DNA of 64,000 bases, from positions 442,750 through 506,749 of the forward strand of contig NZ_CP033877.1 of the NCBI RefSeq assembly GCF_006970445.1, written 5' to 3'. The stretch is from Stenotrophomonas maltophilia. GTDB lineage: Bacteria > Pseudomonadota > Gammaproteobacteria > Xanthomonadales > Xanthomonadaceae. Within the stretch, counting starts at the first letter, position 1. Every line of letters begins with the position of its first letter. This document shows, piece by piece, positions 23,813 to 32,319 of the stretch. A model generated the notes under the pieces. That model had not been told where the DNA came from. It made no database searches and saw only the letters and a program-made list of their open reading frames with translations. Made by a program: the position numbers and the translations under genes.

Positions 23813-24388
23813 ATGCTGGGTATCCACCGCTGGCTGCGCGCCGGCCTGATCTTCACGCTGGCGGGCACACTCGGCGCCTGCAGCAGCCGCGTACCGGATG
23901 CGCCGGAGCCGCTGGATCTGGTCAAGCCGATCAACGTGGCCGAGTCCGGCCAAGCGGTGCGGTTCGAGTTCGAGACGAATACCCGCAACTTCCAGCCGGG
24001 GCGCACGTATGCGCTGGAACTGGAGTTGCAGCGCCAAGCGACGCGTAGGCCGGACGAGCCTGACGTGGGCACACTGAGGGTCCCGTTCGAGGTGACCCTG
24101 CAGCAATGGGGCGCTGATGCCTGGAAGGATGTTCCCACCTACGACAGCTATCAAGCCGGGGTGCTCAATGCAGGTGAGCCGCTTCCGGAATGGCACGCAT
24201 CCAGCGAATGGCGGTATACGTCGCCGCACATGGGCAGTGACGGCCAGTACACGCTGAGCCTGGTTGCTCTGCCATTGGAGCGTGATACGCGCTATCGCGT
24301 ACAGGTTCGCACCGTACAGGCCACGCCGGAACTGCAGCATTACGCGGCTCAGTTGCGGGTACACGCAGCCCGGCCGCCAGGCAAGTAA
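23813..24388 (+). CDS. lipoprotein, probable immunity protein for the downstream effector
   Basis: 191 residues with a lipoprotein signal (LIFTLAGTLGACSSR, lipobox LGAC, Cys23). The mature part is beta-rich: AVRFEFETNTRNFQPGRTYALELELQ, VPFEVTLQQW, YTLSLVALPLERDTRYRVQVR, an Ig-like or Tai-like layout. It lies 37 bp upstream of an XVIPCD effector on the same strand, the normal immunity-effector arrangement. It may also protect against the sister effector at 21432, which has the same toxin domain and no immunity gene of its own. Function inferred from context. Confidence 0.7.
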   Translation: MLGIHRWLRAGLIFTLAGTLGACSSRVPDAPEPLDLVKPINVAESGQAVRFEFETNTRNFQPGRTYALELELQRQATRRPDEPDVGTLRVPFEVTLQQWGADAWKDVPTYDSYQAGVLNAGEPLPEWHASSEWRYTSPHMGSDGQYTLSLVALPLERDTRYRVQVRTVQATPELQHYAAQLRVHAARPPGK

Positions 24389-24425
24389 TCCACTTCACCA
24401 CTGGAAGGAACGAAGGAGCCACCTT

Positions 24426-25529
24426 ATGGACAAGCCACGCTATACCGTAGAGATCGTTATCGCTGCACCTGGCACACCGCTGATCGACCCCAGGACGCAC
24501 AAGCAGGCCGTCGACGCGGAGGGCATTCCGCAGACGTCCGCCCCCGGCCATATGTTCTACGTCCTGCATGCCCCCGGCGTGCCTGCGAAGAGCTATGGGT
24601 TTGCTCCCAAGGAGCACGGAAGCATGAATGGTCCTGGCACCATCATGGAGGATGACGCAACGGTCTATAAGGACCCGCGCTATACGCGTACGCTCGAGAT
24701 CAGTGAAGACCAGTACAAGAAGCTCCAGCAGTTCGGCTCGGACCCGGAGAAATTCGGCTTCAGCAAGCACTATCAGGATGTTCGCCACAACTGCGTGGAC
24801 TTCACCTGGGAAGCACTGAACCACGCCGGCATCGAACGGAAAAGAAGTATCGACGTGAACGGGCTGGTCGGTCCTGCCGCGCAGCTTCTTCCGGATGTGC
24901 GCATTCCCCTGGGCATGAAAGGCGAAGGCAAGGACGCTTATCGTCCGCTGCGTAACATCCACGGCGTTGAAAGCATCGATCCGCCGTTCCCCGACAGCGA
25001 GCTCAACCGTACGAAAACCAACCCGATGCCCGATCGCACGTGGAAGCAGCACCTGCTGAGCGAGAACGACGACATGGGTGAGCGCAGTGGTGAGCGGTTG
25101 GCCAACGACGCGCGTGTGCCGGGTGACGCGTTGCATCCGCTGGATCAGCGCGTGCGTGCGGCGCTGGGGGAGGCCGCCGATCGGCAGGGGCTGCCGCCGG
25201 GACAGCAGCCCGAACTGCTGGCGGGCCACCTGACACGCTTGGCGGTGCAGGGGGGCTACACCGAACGCGATACCTTGCAGGTGGCCTTCAGTAGTGGCGG
25301 TGCAGCGGATTCGCCGGGCTATGTCTTTCTGCAGCGCACGGGCGAGACTGCATCACCGGATCCGGCGGCGAACCGCCAGCGCCTTTCGCTGGCCGATACC
25401 CAGCAGGGCACGGTTGAAGAGGTGTACCAGCTCGCCAGCGTGCAGCATCAGGGCCGCGAGGCCAGCCGCGTCGCGCAGGACGATCAGCTGCAGCAGCAGA
25501 CGCAGCACGCTCAGCCGCGAATGGGCTGA
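24426..25529 (+). CDS. X-T4SS effector: permuted NlpC/P60-like hydrolase with divergent XVIPCD
   Basis: 367 residues from the ATG at 24426, which has AAGGAG seven bases upstream; the frame is open 54 codons earlier inside the lipoprotein gene. Toxin domain related to the 21432 effector: VIAAPGTPL, His42 (APGHMFYVL), KSYGFAPKEHG, RYTRTLEISEDQYKKL, Cys123 (RHNCVDFTWEALNHAGI). A central linker (140-230) is charged. The C-terminus is a divergent XVIPCD: LHPLDQRVRAALGEAADRQG, LAGHLTRLAVQGGYTERDT, GYVFLQRTGE and a Gln-rich tail (DDQLQQQTQHAQPRMG) like the other effectors here. Probably an envelope-targeting toxin paired with the lipoprotein upstream. Confidence 0.75.
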   Translation: MDKPRYTVEIVIAAPGTPLIDPRTHKQAVDAEGIPQTSAPGHMFYVLHAPGVPAKSYGFAPKEHGSMNGPGTIMEDDATVYKDPRYTRTLEISEDQYKKLQQFGSDPEKFGFSKHYQDVRHNCVDFTWEALNHAGIERKRSIDVNGLVGPAAQLLPDVRIPLGMKGEGKDAYRPLRNIHGVESIDPPFPDSELNRTKTNPMPDRTWKQHLLSENDDMGERSGERLANDARVPGDALHPLDQRVRAALGEAADRQGLPPGQQPELLAGHLTRLAVQGGYTERDTLQVAFSSGGAADSPGYVFLQRTGETASPDPAANRQRLSLADTQQGTVEEVYQLASVQHQGREASRVAQDDQLQQQTQHAQPRMG

Positions 25530-25544
25530 TACAGGGTTTTCCAC

Positions 25545-25567
25545 AGGCGTCGATGGCATCGACGCCT
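25545..25567. terminator. bidirectional hairpin between convergent genes
   Basis: AGGCGTCGATG and CATCGACGCCT are perfect complements separated by one base, giving a strong hairpin in the 49-bp gap between the 24426 effector and the convergent XVIPCD gene. No long T run on either side, so it may act as a modest terminator or as a boundary structure. Confidence 0.55.
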
Positions 25568-25578
25568 GGCGGCATTCT

Positions 25579-25995
25579 TCACCCCAGGCGATGCACGGGA
25601 TTCTGCTGCGGGTCCTGCGCCTGTGCATCCAGCGTCTGCTGCTCGGCGTGCACCGCCGGCTGTACAACCAGCCCCAACTTCTGCATCGACTGCTCCACCG
25701 GCGTCTGTACCGCCACCGCGGTCGGCATCATCGCGCGCAGGTGCGCGGGGTTGGCGGGGTCGCCCTGCACCACGAAGACGTTGTGCCCGGCCGGGTGCTG
25801 GGCCGTCGCATTGCTGATCAGCACATGGTCGACCTGCTGCAGGCCCTGCTCGCGGGCGAGCACGGTCAGGCTGGCGGTCAGGCGCTCGCTGGTCTGGTCG
25901 AACGGACGGCCGTGCTGGGCGTCCAGTGCGGCCACGCCTTGGCGGATCTGCTGATTGAGGCCGTACTCGGGATGGTTGGGGGTGATCTCTGCCAT
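25579..25995 (-). CDS. orphan XVIPCD (T4SS signal domain without a toxin domain)
   Basis: 138 residues that consist only of the T4SS secretion domain: YGLNQQIRQGVAALDAQHGRPFD, SLTVLAREQGLQQVDHVLIS, GHNVFVVQGDPANPAHLR, TPVEQSMQKL, and a Gln-rich tail. By eye it is about two-thirds identical to the C-terminus of the effector at 18999, so it probably arose from that family. No Shine-Dalgarno sequence precedes the ATG, which suggests either a remnant that has lost its toxin part or a weakly translated protein. No second effector domain or immunity gene adjoins. Confidence 0.7.
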   Translation of the reverse strand: MAEITPNHPEYGLNQQIRQGVAALDAQHGRPFDQTSERLTASLTVLAREQGLQQVDHVLISNATAQHPAGHNVFVVQGDPANPAHLRAMMPTAVAVQTPVEQSMQKLGLVVQPAVHAEQQTLDAQAQDPQQNPVHRLG

Positions 25996-26070
25996 GGCGA
26001 TCGAACGGTTGCGGTGGGTCGTGGTGGACCCCGCCAGTATAGATCCGGCCCGTGAAGCACGCCCGATGGG

Positions 26071-26550
26071 TCAGTCCGCTGCGTGATGGTCGTAGCTGAT
26101 CACCCGTTCGGCCAGCCAGCGCCCGTCCACGCGGCGCCAGATCTGGATGAAGCGGGCCTGGCCCACCCAGTGCTCCACGCCGTCCTTGCCGCGCTCGTGG
26201 AAGCGGTGGTCGCCGATTTCCAGCGCCCGCTCATCGTGCAGCGGGAACACCTGCAGCGAGGACTCCACCAGTTCGCGGCGCAGGTGCCAGCCGCCCTTGC
26301 GCGCGTTGTCGCACATGTTGGCCACGCTACGGCGGAAGTCCTCGCGGTTGCTGGCCGACTTGCCGTCCTTGTCATGGAAGAACTCCATGTCTTCGGTGGT
26401 CATCGCGGCGGCCCTGTCGGCATCGCAGGCCTCGAAGGCCACAGCAAAGAGCTGGGTATCGGCCTGGCGGATCTGTTCGCGCAGGTCATTGGCGGGCGAC
26501 GGTGCGGCAGCGAGGCCGGCGGCCAGCAGGGGCAGGGTGAGCAGCAACAT
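26071..26550 (-). CDS. NTF2-like (DUF4440-type) exported protein
   Basis: 159 residues with a signal peptide (LLLTLPLLAAGLAAA). The mature domain matches SnoaL/NTF2-like DUF4440: LREQIRQADTQLFAVAFEACDADRAAAMTTEDMEFFHDKDG, SNREDFRRSVANMC, and an ending QARFIQIWRRVDGRWLAERVISYDH with the W-R-x-x-DGRW-L motif. Such cone-shaped folds bind small molecules or act as enzymes; a specific function cannot be assigned. GGGAG precedes the ATG. Monocistronic, divergent from the alpha/beta hydrolase at 26782. Confidence 0.75.
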   Translation of the reverse strand: MLLLTLPLLAAGLAAAPSPANDLREQIRQADTQLFAVAFEACDADRAAAMTTEDMEFFHDKDGKSASNREDFRRSVANMCDNARKGGWHLRRELVESSLQVFPLHDERALEIGDHRFHERGKDGVEHWVGQARFIQIWRRVDGRWLAERVISYDHHAAD

Positions 26551-26781
26551 GGCGAAACTCCCGGGAGTGATGCGCGCAGGCTGGCATGTCGGTGACCACG
26601 GCGGTACGGCGCTGCGACGAAACCGGGAAGGCGCGGTGCGAAGGCCGGGAATGCCGGCGCGGCGCCGTGCGGAGGCGTGCGGAGGCGTGTGCAGGCGATG
26701 TCACGGGCGGGCGCGATTCCCTCACGGCTGCCATAGGGCCTGGCCGCTAGCCTGCAATCCTCCCCTTCCACAGGAGCTCCC

Positions 26782-27594
26782 ATGCCTGCTTCCCGCATCC
26801 GCCTGCATATTGAAGACAGTGGTGGCGACGGCCGCCCGGTGATCCTGATCCACGGTTGGCCGCTGTCCGCCGATGCCTGGAAGCCACAGGTGTCGATCCT
26901 GCGCGATGCCCAGCACCGGGTGATCAGCTACGACCGGCGTGGTTTCGGCCGCTCCGACAAGCCGACCGAGGGCTATGACTACGACACGCTGGCGGCGGAC
27001 CTGGCGGGGTTGATCGAGGAACGTGATCTGCGCGACGTCACGCTGGTTGGTTTCTCGATGGGCGGCGGCGAGGTGGCGCGCTACGTGGCCAACCACGGCC
27101 AGGATCGCCTGCACAGCGTGGTGTTCGCTGCGGCGGTGCCGCCGTTCCTGCTGCGTGGTGGCGACAACCCGGAAGGTCCGCTGACCCAGGACAAGGCCGA
27201 TGAAATGCGCAGCGGATTGGAGAAGGACCGCGAGGCGTTCTTCGACGGCTTCACCCGCGACTTCTTCAGCGCCAACGGCCAGTTGATGGTGACCGAAGAG
27301 ACGCGGCAGGCGGCGATCGCGCTGTGCCATCAATCCGACCAGGCGGCGGCACTGGGCTGCATGCACGCGTTTGCCACCACTGATTTCCGGGATGACCTGA
27401 AAAAGGTCACGGTGCCGACGCTGATCCTGCACGGCGACAGCGATGCCATCGTACCGTTCAAGGGCTCCGGCCAGCGTACCCATGCGGCGATTGCGGGCAG
27501 CGAGGTGGTGATGCTGGAAGGTGCACCGCATGGCTGCAACACCAGCCACGCCGATCACTTCAATCTGGCGCTGCTGAACTTCCTGAAGCGATAA
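26782..27594 (+). CDS. alpha/beta hydrolase, non-haem chloroperoxidase/esterase type
   Basis: 270 residues with all elements of the family: oxyanion-hole HGWPLSADAW near residue 28, SYDRRGFGRSDKP, the nucleophile elbow GFSMGGGEVARYVA (Ser), the acid in LILHGDSDAIVPF (Asp) and the terminal His in EGAPHGCNTSHADHF. Sequence is closest in feel to cofactor-free chloroperoxidases/esterases, which in vivo act as esterases or lactonases. AGGAG lies before the ATG. The substrate is unknown. Followed directly by a small ORF. Confidence 0.85.
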   Translation: MPASRIRLHIEDSGGDGRPVILIHGWPLSADAWKPQVSILRDAQHRVISYDRRGFGRSDKPTEGYDYDTLAADLAGLIEERDLRDVTLVGFSMGGGEVARYVANHGQDRLHSVVFAAAVPPFLLRGGDNPEGPLTQDKADEMRSGLEKDREAFFDGFTRDFFSANGQLMVTEETRQAAIALCHQSDQAAALGCMHAFATTDFRDDLKKVTVPTLILHGDSDAIVPFKGSGQRTHAAIAGSEVVMLEGAPHGCNTSHADHFNLALLNFLKR

Positions 27595-27603
27595 GCTGTG
27601 ACG

Positions 27604-27786
27604 ATGCGCGAGCCGAAGACACCACCGTGGAAGAAGCCCAAGCCCAGGGGGCAGGCGCCGCAGCCGCTGTCGGATGCACAGAAGGCTGCGGCGCGGCAGC
27701 GGGCGGAGGAGAACGGGCGGCGGTATCCGAACCTGGTCGACAACATGTGGGCGGCGAAGCTGCCGCGTGGGCGTGATTTGTCCTGA
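27604..27786 (+). CDS. small basic protein of unknown function
   Basis: 60 residues from the ATG at 27604 (a GTG two codons earlier is also possible). Rich in Pro, Lys and Arg: MREPKTPPWKKPKPRGQAPQ, then LSDAQKAAARQRAEENGRRY PNLVDNMWAAKLPRGRD. The Pro/Lys-rich start and Ala/Arg-rich helix look like a real small cytosolic protein. It starts 9 bp after the hydrolase stop, so it is probably co-transcribed. The last 36 bp of its coding region recur 116 bp downstream beyond a REP. Confidence 0.5.
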   Translation: MREPKTPPWKKPKPRGQAPQPLSDAQKAAARQRAEENGRRYPNLVDNMWAAKLPRGRDLS

Positions 27787-27925
27787 GCTGAGCGTGGACT
27801 CCGCATTGCACGGTTTCGCCATGCGTTCATCCACGCATGGCGTGGATCTAACGCCGAAGTATGTGGGCGGCGAAGCTGCCGCGAGGGTCGTGATTTTCAT
27901 TGAGTCGGGCATGGCTCGGCTCTAC
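27745..27925. repeat. 36-bp direct duplication flanking a SMAG REP, plus a second REP
   Basis: Bases 27745-27780 (start ATGTGGGCGGCGAAGCTGCC) recur with few changes at 27861-27896. Between them is ATCCACG-CATGG-CGTGGAT followed by CTAA (27829-27852), a SMAG variant. A further palindrome, AGTCGGGC-ATG-GCTCGGCT followed by CTAC, lies at 27903-27925. The duplication repeats the end of the small gene and suggests a REP-associated rearrangement. Confidence 0.8.
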
Positions 27926-28602
27926 GGACCGGGCAATGGCTGCCAGCCCGACTCCCGCCATGGCGCTACGTCGCGCTGCTGCACGTTGATCGCCTCGATC
28001 GGAAATCCTGCCAGCCGTGCCAGGTCCGCACGCAGCATTTCGCTGTCTACCGGCAGCGCGATGGCCACCTGCAGGCGGTCGCCCTGCTGCCGCACCTGCA
28101 CGGGCACGACCGCATGGGCTTCATGCTCGCCGCCGGTGCGACCGATCGGGTAGCGCATCGCCGTGGGCCGCCCCAGCTGTGCGAGCGCGGGTTGCCATGC
28201 CTGCAGCACGACGGGCTGTGCCGCCACGGGAACCGGCACTTCGATGAGGGCACCGGGGTAGCCGACGAGGTTGCCCACCATCACCTGGAAGCGTGCGCCA
28301 TCGGGGATGACCAGCACGGTGGCGATCAGCACCATCAGCGAGAGGACAGCTGCAGCGAAGTGCCAGCTGCGGGGCGCGGTGGCGGCGCGGGTTGCCGTGC
28401 GCAGGCCCGGCTTGCGGCGCAGCTTGCGCGCATAGATGCGTCGATCTTTCTTGCGGGGGCTGCTGCTGTGCTCCGGCAGGTTCAGCGGGACGCGAGGCAT
28501 CCGCGCGACACGTGCATTGATCAGGCGCGAGAGCAACCACCACGCGAGCACGAACGCCAGCAGTGGCAGCAGCGTTCGTACGACCAGGTACAGCATCACC
28601 AT
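27922..28602 (-). CDS. two-segment membrane protein, unknown function
   Basis: 226 residues from the ATG at 28602 (AGGG nearby); a TTG eleven codons upstream is less likely. Two hydrophobic segments: VVRTLLPLLAFVLAWWLLSR at the N-terminus and FAAAVLSLMVLIATVLVI around residues 90-110, separated by a basic linker (PRKKDRRIYARKLRRKPG). The C-terminal ~120 residues form a soluble domain, probably periplasmic, ending near EAINVQQRDVAPWRESGWQP. No family recognised. The 3' end touches a REP. Confidence 0.55.
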   Translation of the reverse strand: MVMLYLVVRTLLPLLAFVLAWWLLSRLINARVARMPRVPLNLPEHSSSPRKKDRRIYARKLRRKPGLRTATRAATAPRSWHFAAAVLSLMVLIATVLVIPDGARFQVMVGNLVGYPGALIEVPVPVAAQPVVLQAWQPALAQLGRPTAMRYPIGRTGGEHEAHAVVPVQVRQQGDRLQVAIALPVDSEMLRADLARLAGFPIEAINVQQRDVAPWRESGWQPLPGP

Positions 28603-28728
28603 CGGGAACACCCTGCTTGGCACACACGGATTCAATCAACCTTGCCATCGTAACGGTGCTGCGTGGTGCGTGTCGCATCCGCCAGCCGACAGGCCTGAAA
28701 CGCTTGGTTAGGATGGCTCTTTGCTGTC

Positions 28729-29391
28729 ATGGATGAACCGATGAGCCCTGCCACGTCCCGAATCCGCCGCATCTGCGGGCAGGGCCCGATCCTGCTGATG
28801 CTGCAACTGGTCGCGCTGCTGTCCGTCGCGTTGGCAGCGGGCTTCTTCCATTACCGGGTCGACCTGCTGCTGGAGCCGATCAACGCGGCCTGCGGTGGCC
28901 CGGATGAGCAGGCACGGTTGCAGATGGCCGAACAGGTGATGGCACGTGCCGGCGCATTGGATGACTGGCAACCCCTGAGTTGGATTCCGGTGGCAGGCAT
29001 CGTGCTGGCGCTGCTGGGGGCGATGGCGGTGTGTGCGAGCCGAGCGCTGTGGCTGCGCGATCGGCTGCGCACGGCGAACCTGGCGCTGATGCTGCTGCAC
29101 GGGGGCGCATTGGGCTTGGCCGGGTGGACGCTGCACCTGTACGAGAACGCGTGGAGCAGCGTGGCGCGACTGTCACCCACGGCATGCCTGATGGACCTGG
29201 TGGCGGAGGGCGATACCCCGCTGGTGCAGGCGCAGCACGTGGTGTTCCACATTCTGGCGCGCGAGAACGCGACGCTGCTGCGCAATCCGGATGATCTGGC
29301 GATGGTGCTGGCGGTCCTGCTGCTGGCGACGATGGTGGGCGGCATCGCGCTGTGGCGGGGGATCGCGCGGGCCCGGACGGCACGATCGTAA
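28729..29391 (+). CDS. polytopic membrane protein, unknown function
   Basis: 220 residues with four hydrophobic segments: LMLQLVALLSVALAAGFF (about 25-42), IPVAGIVLALLGAMAVCA (87-104), LALMLLHGGALGLAGWTLHLY (117-137) and LAMVLAVLLLATMVGGIAL near the C-terminus. A loop between the first and second segment contains CGGPDEQARLQMAEQVMARAG, probably outside. The start could be the fifth codon (ATG at 28741). No family recognised; it appears monocistronic, followed after 39 bp by kptA. Confidence 0.55.
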   Translation: MDEPMSPATSRIRRICGQGPILLMLQLVALLSVALAAGFFHYRVDLLLEPINAACGGPDEQARLQMAEQVMARAGALDDWQPLSWIPVAGIVLALLGAMAVCASRALWLRDRLRTANLALMLLHGGALGLAGWTLHLYENAWSSVARLSPTACLMDLVAEGDTPLVQAQHVVFHILARENATLLRNPDDLAMVLAVLLLATMVGGIALWRGIARARTARS

Positions 29392-29430
29392 GTGGCCTGA
29401 CTGGCATCCGGCAGTGATCTGCGGCAGCCT

Positions 29431-29982
29431 ATGCCGATGAGTACGGATACTTCACACAAGCACGCCAGCAAGTTCATGAGCCTGGTGTTGCGCCACGAAC
29501 CGGAGAAGATCGGCCTGCAGCTGGATGCGCAGGGCTGGGCCGATGTCGATGATCTGCTGCAGCGGATGGCCGATCATGGCGTGGCGCTGGACCGGCACAC
29601 CCTGCAGGCGGTGGTCGAGACCAATGACAAGCAGCGCTTCGCGCTGAGCGACGACGGTCTGCGCATCCGCGCCAGCCAGGGGCATTCGATCCAGGTGGAT
29701 CTGGGCCTGGAGGCGCTGCAGCCGCCGGCATGGTTGTACCACGGCACGGTGGCCCGCTTCGTCGGTGCCATCCGTGAGCAGGGCCTGCGGCCTGGCGAGC
29801 GCCAGCACGTGCACCTGTCGCTGGATCGCCAGACCGCGCAGCAGGTGGGCGCACGCCGCGGTGCGCCGGTCATCCTCAGCGTGGATGCCGGGCGCATGCA
29901 TGCCGACGGCCATGTGTTCCACCGTTCGGCCAATGGCGTGTGGCTGACCACGCACGTGCCGCCGCAGTACATCGCCGGCTGA
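29431..29982 (+). CDS. kptA: RNA 2'-phosphotransferase (Tpt1/KptA)
   Basis: 183 residues. Signature blocks of Tpt1: [22 protein letters not shown] (the Lys-Phe-x-S-x-x-L-R-H motif, Arg21-His22), GWADVDDLL, then IRASQGHSI (Arg80 and Gly-His-Ser), WLYHGT and HVHLSLD followed by [27 protein letters not shown]. It transfers an internal RNA 2'-phosphate to NAD+, forming ADP-ribose 1''-2''-cyclic phosphate. Bacteria lack the yeast-type tRNA splicing that makes the substrate, so the physiological role is unclear; repair of RNA 2'-phosphates or detoxification is a possibility. Confidence 0.92.
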   Translation: MPMSTDTSHKHASKFMSLVLRHEPEKIGLQLDAQGWADVDDLLQRMADHGVALDRHTLQAVVETNDKQRFALSDDGLRIRASQGHSIQVDLGLEALQPPAWLYHGTVARFVGAIREQGLRPGERQHVHLSLDRQTAQQVGARRGAPVILSVDAGRMHADGHVFHRSANGVWLTTHVPPQYIAG

Positions 29983-30048
29983 GCACACGCTCGGCGGCGC
30001 GCGGCAATCGCGCTACAGTCGATCCCTCGCCACTCCAGGGAAGACCCG

Positions 30049-31017
30049 ATGCGCTTGTTGCTGCGTGCGTTGCCGTTGTTGCTGTTGTCGCTGGCGGTGC
30101 ACGCCGCCGAGGTGGATCGCCGTATCGCGGTGACCATCGACGATCTGCCATGGGCACGGCTGGACGAGATCGTACCGCCGGACCTGCAGGCACGGCATGA
30201 GGCGTTGATGGCCCAGCTGCATCAGGCGGGCGTGCCGGTGGTCGGCTTCGTCAACGAGAACAAGCTTGAGGTGGACGGGCAGGTGCAGCCGGCGCGGGTG
30301 CAGATGCTGCGGGACTGGCGCGATGCTGGCTATGTGCTGGGCAACCACACGTACTCGCACATGGATCTGAATGCGAAGGGCGTGGCGGCGTTCCAGCAGG
30401 ACTTCCTGCGCGGCGAGACGGTGCTGCGGCCGCTGCTGGCCGAGAAGGGGCAGGCGCCGCAGTGGATGCGCCATCCCTACCTGCGTGCCGGGCGCACCGC
30501 GGATGAGCGCGTGCAGATGGATGCGTTCTTCAAGCAGCATGGCTACCGCGTGGCACCGGTGACGGTGGACAACGGTGAGTGGGTGTGGGCGTTCGCCTAT
30601 GCCAACGTGATGAACGAGCAGGCGGACTCGCCCACGCGCGCGGCGACGCTGGCGCAGCTGCGCAAGGGCTACGTGCCGTACATGCTGAACAAGCTGGACT
30701 ACTACGAGAAGCAGTCACAGGCGTTGCTGGGTTACGCGCTGCCGCAGGTGTGGTTGATGCACGCCAACGAGCTCAATGCGGCGACGTTCGCCGAACTGGT
30801 GGCGGCTACCAGGCGCCGAGGCTATCGCTTCATTTCGCTGGACGAAGCGATGCGAGACCCGGCGTATGCGCGGGGCGCCGAAGGTTACAACGGCCGCTAC
30901 GGCCCGAGCTGGCTGCACCGTTGGGCGATGGCGGAGAAAAAGCCGAAGGACTTCTACGCCGGCGAACCCGAGGTGCCGGCGTGGGTGATGAAACTGGCCA
31001 AGGTCGATTCGGAGTGA
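30049..31017 (+). CDS. exported polysaccharide deacetylase family protein
   Basis: 322 residues with a signal peptide (LPLLLLSLAVHA). NodB-type domain: RRIAVTIDDLPWA (TIDD, metal Asp pair), VVGFVNENKLE, AGYVLGNHTYSHMDLN (H-x-x-x-H metal ligands), MRHPYLRAG (R-x-P-Y) and WLMHANELNAATFAELV near the end. Enzymes of this family de-N-acetylate glycans with a zinc or similar metal; here the substrate may be peptidoglycan, a capsule or an oligosaccharide. It lies 66 bp after kptA on the same strand and ends 3 bp before the convergent methyltransferase gene. Confidence 0.85.
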   Translation: MRLLLRALPLLLLSLAVHAAEVDRRIAVTIDDLPWARLDEIVPPDLQARHEALMAQLHQAGVPVVGFVNENKLEVDGQVQPARVQMLRDWRDAGYVLGNHTYSHMDLNAKGVAAFQQDFLRGETVLRPLLAEKGQAPQWMRHPYLRAGRTADERVQMDAFFKQHGYRVAPVTVDNGEWVWAFAYANVMNEQADSPTRAATLAQLRKGYVPYMLNKLDYYEKQSQALLGYALPQVWLMHANELNAATFAELVAATRRRGYRFISLDEAMRDPAYARGAEGYNGRYGPSWLHRWAMAEKKPKDFYAGEPEVPAWVMKLAKVDSE

Positions 31018-31020
31018 CGC

Positions 31021-31863
31021 TCAGCGCTTGACGGCCAGCACGCCGTCCAGCGCCAGCTCGGCCTTGAAACCGGCCTTCTCCAGGCGCTTGGCCACTTCAC
31101 GCGGTACGTCGCGGCCGCTGGTCAGCTTGTTCGGCGCACCGGTGTAGTGGAACAGACGGCCGCCCTTGCGGATGACGCGGGCGAGGTGGTCGTAGAACAC
31201 CTGTGAGTACAGCTCGCCGGCGATGCCGAAGCGCGGCGGGTCGTGCAGGATCGCGTCGACACTGTTGCTGGCCACCTGTTCGATCTGCTGCGAGACGTCG
31301 CCGTGGCTGAACTGCAGGCGGCCGCCGGCGACAGCCGAGTCCGGATCCGGCGACCACGGGTTGAGCGTGCGCAGCCACATCACATCGGCGTTCTTCTCGA
31401 ACGAGCGGATCTGGCCGACACCGGCTTCCAGCGCGCAGGCGGCGAAGTAGCCCAGGCCACCACAGGTATCGAGGATGACCTTGCCGGCGGGAGCGACCAG
31501 CTCGACCTTGCGGCGCGCATCCTCGAACGGCGACAGCTTCGAGGTCGGCAGCATCTTGATGCCGTCGATCTCGAAGGTCGGTGCGCCCCATTCGGTCGGC
31601 ACCAGCTTGATCAGCGAACCGCTGTAGCGCGAGATCGGCGCGAACTCTTCGCCATCCCAGTAGTACAGCGTGCGGTCCTTCAGCTTGCCCGGCCAGGGGT
31701 AGGGCTGGCCACGGAAGTGGAAGCCGTCCGCACCCAGCGCCACGCTGTCCTGGCTGCGGCCGAGGTCGAGCGAGCCCTGCCAGTCGGCGGCGCCCTTGTC
31801 ATGGGCACGGCGCAGGGTGTCGGCGCTGTCGCGGGTCAGCAGGGGGCCGGTGTAATGGGGCAC
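31021..31863 (-). CDS. class I SAM-dependent methyltransferase
   Basis: 280 residues. Methyltransferase core in the C-terminal part: VILDTCGGLGYFAACALEAG (motif I-like), IRSFEKNADVMWL (acidic residue after beta-2), SVDAILHDPPRFGIAGELYS (DPPRF, motif IV), and RLFHYTGAPNK. The N-terminal ~100 residues (YTGPLLTRDSADTLRRAHDK, YYWDGEEFAPISRY) form a less familiar domain. The DPPR motif points to amino-group methylation on a base or amino acid, but no substrate can be named. Its start overlaps the tail of the next, probably truncated gene on the same strand. Confidence 0.72.
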   Translation of the reverse strand: MPHYTGPLLTRDSADTLRRAHDKGAADWQGSLDLGRSQDSVALGADGFHFRGQPYPWPGKLKDRTLYYWDGEEFAPISRYSGSLIKLVPTEWGAPTFEIDGIKMLPTSKLSPFEDARRKVELVAPAGKVILDTCGGLGYFAACALEAGVGQIRSFEKNADVMWLRTLNPWSPDPDSAVAGGRLQFSHGDVSQQIEQVASNSVDAILHDPPRFGIAGELYSQVFYDHLARVIRKGGRLFHYTGAPNKLTSGRDVPREVAKRLEKAGFKAELALDGVLAVKR

Positions 31864-32260
31864 GGCGGGTACCGGGGCGGTTCGGGGGAGGGCATGGTAC
31901 CGCAGGACCTTCGCCAGGATACTGAGATTCCGTAGTGCAGACCCAACCGGTGGAGGGAGTTGGTAGAGATGCAGTTCCCAATGAGGGCGTCATGCCCATG
32001 GCGGCACAGAATTCTCTGTGGAAGTCGCGTGCCGCTGAGGGTTGAAGATCGTAATGATAGGTCAGTACTCCCTCTTCATTTCTGATCAGAAGTTGCTGGA
32101 TGCATATCATGTTTCCAGGACTGTCAGGGGCCAATGTGCTGCGGATGACCACAGGCGTCCCTTGGAGGCTGTAGTCCGCGCTCAGTTGGCCTGGGATGCA
32201 TGAGCTTGATACGAAAATCAGGGATTGAACGATGGTAGCGATCATCGGGAATCGGGTCAT
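31799..32260 (-). pseudogene. truncated paralogue of the 32320-32982 exported protein
   Basis: The reading frame from the ATG at 32260 begins with a hydrophobic leader (FPMIATIVQSLIFVSSS) and then aligns by eye with the downstream-numbered paralogue: CIQQLLIRNEEGVLTYHYDL, HREFCAAMGMTPSLG, GWVCTTES. After that point homology stops and the frame runs into Pro/Arg-rich sequence that overlaps the 5' end of the methyltransferase gene out of frame, so the C-terminal ~110 residues of the family are missing. Lower GC than the flanks. It may still express a short exported domain. Confidence 0.55.
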
Positions 32261-32319
32261 GTACCTAAGCAGCGAGGGTGGCTTGGTCACCCTCACTGCT
32301 AGGTCAAAAGGTTCTGGTA

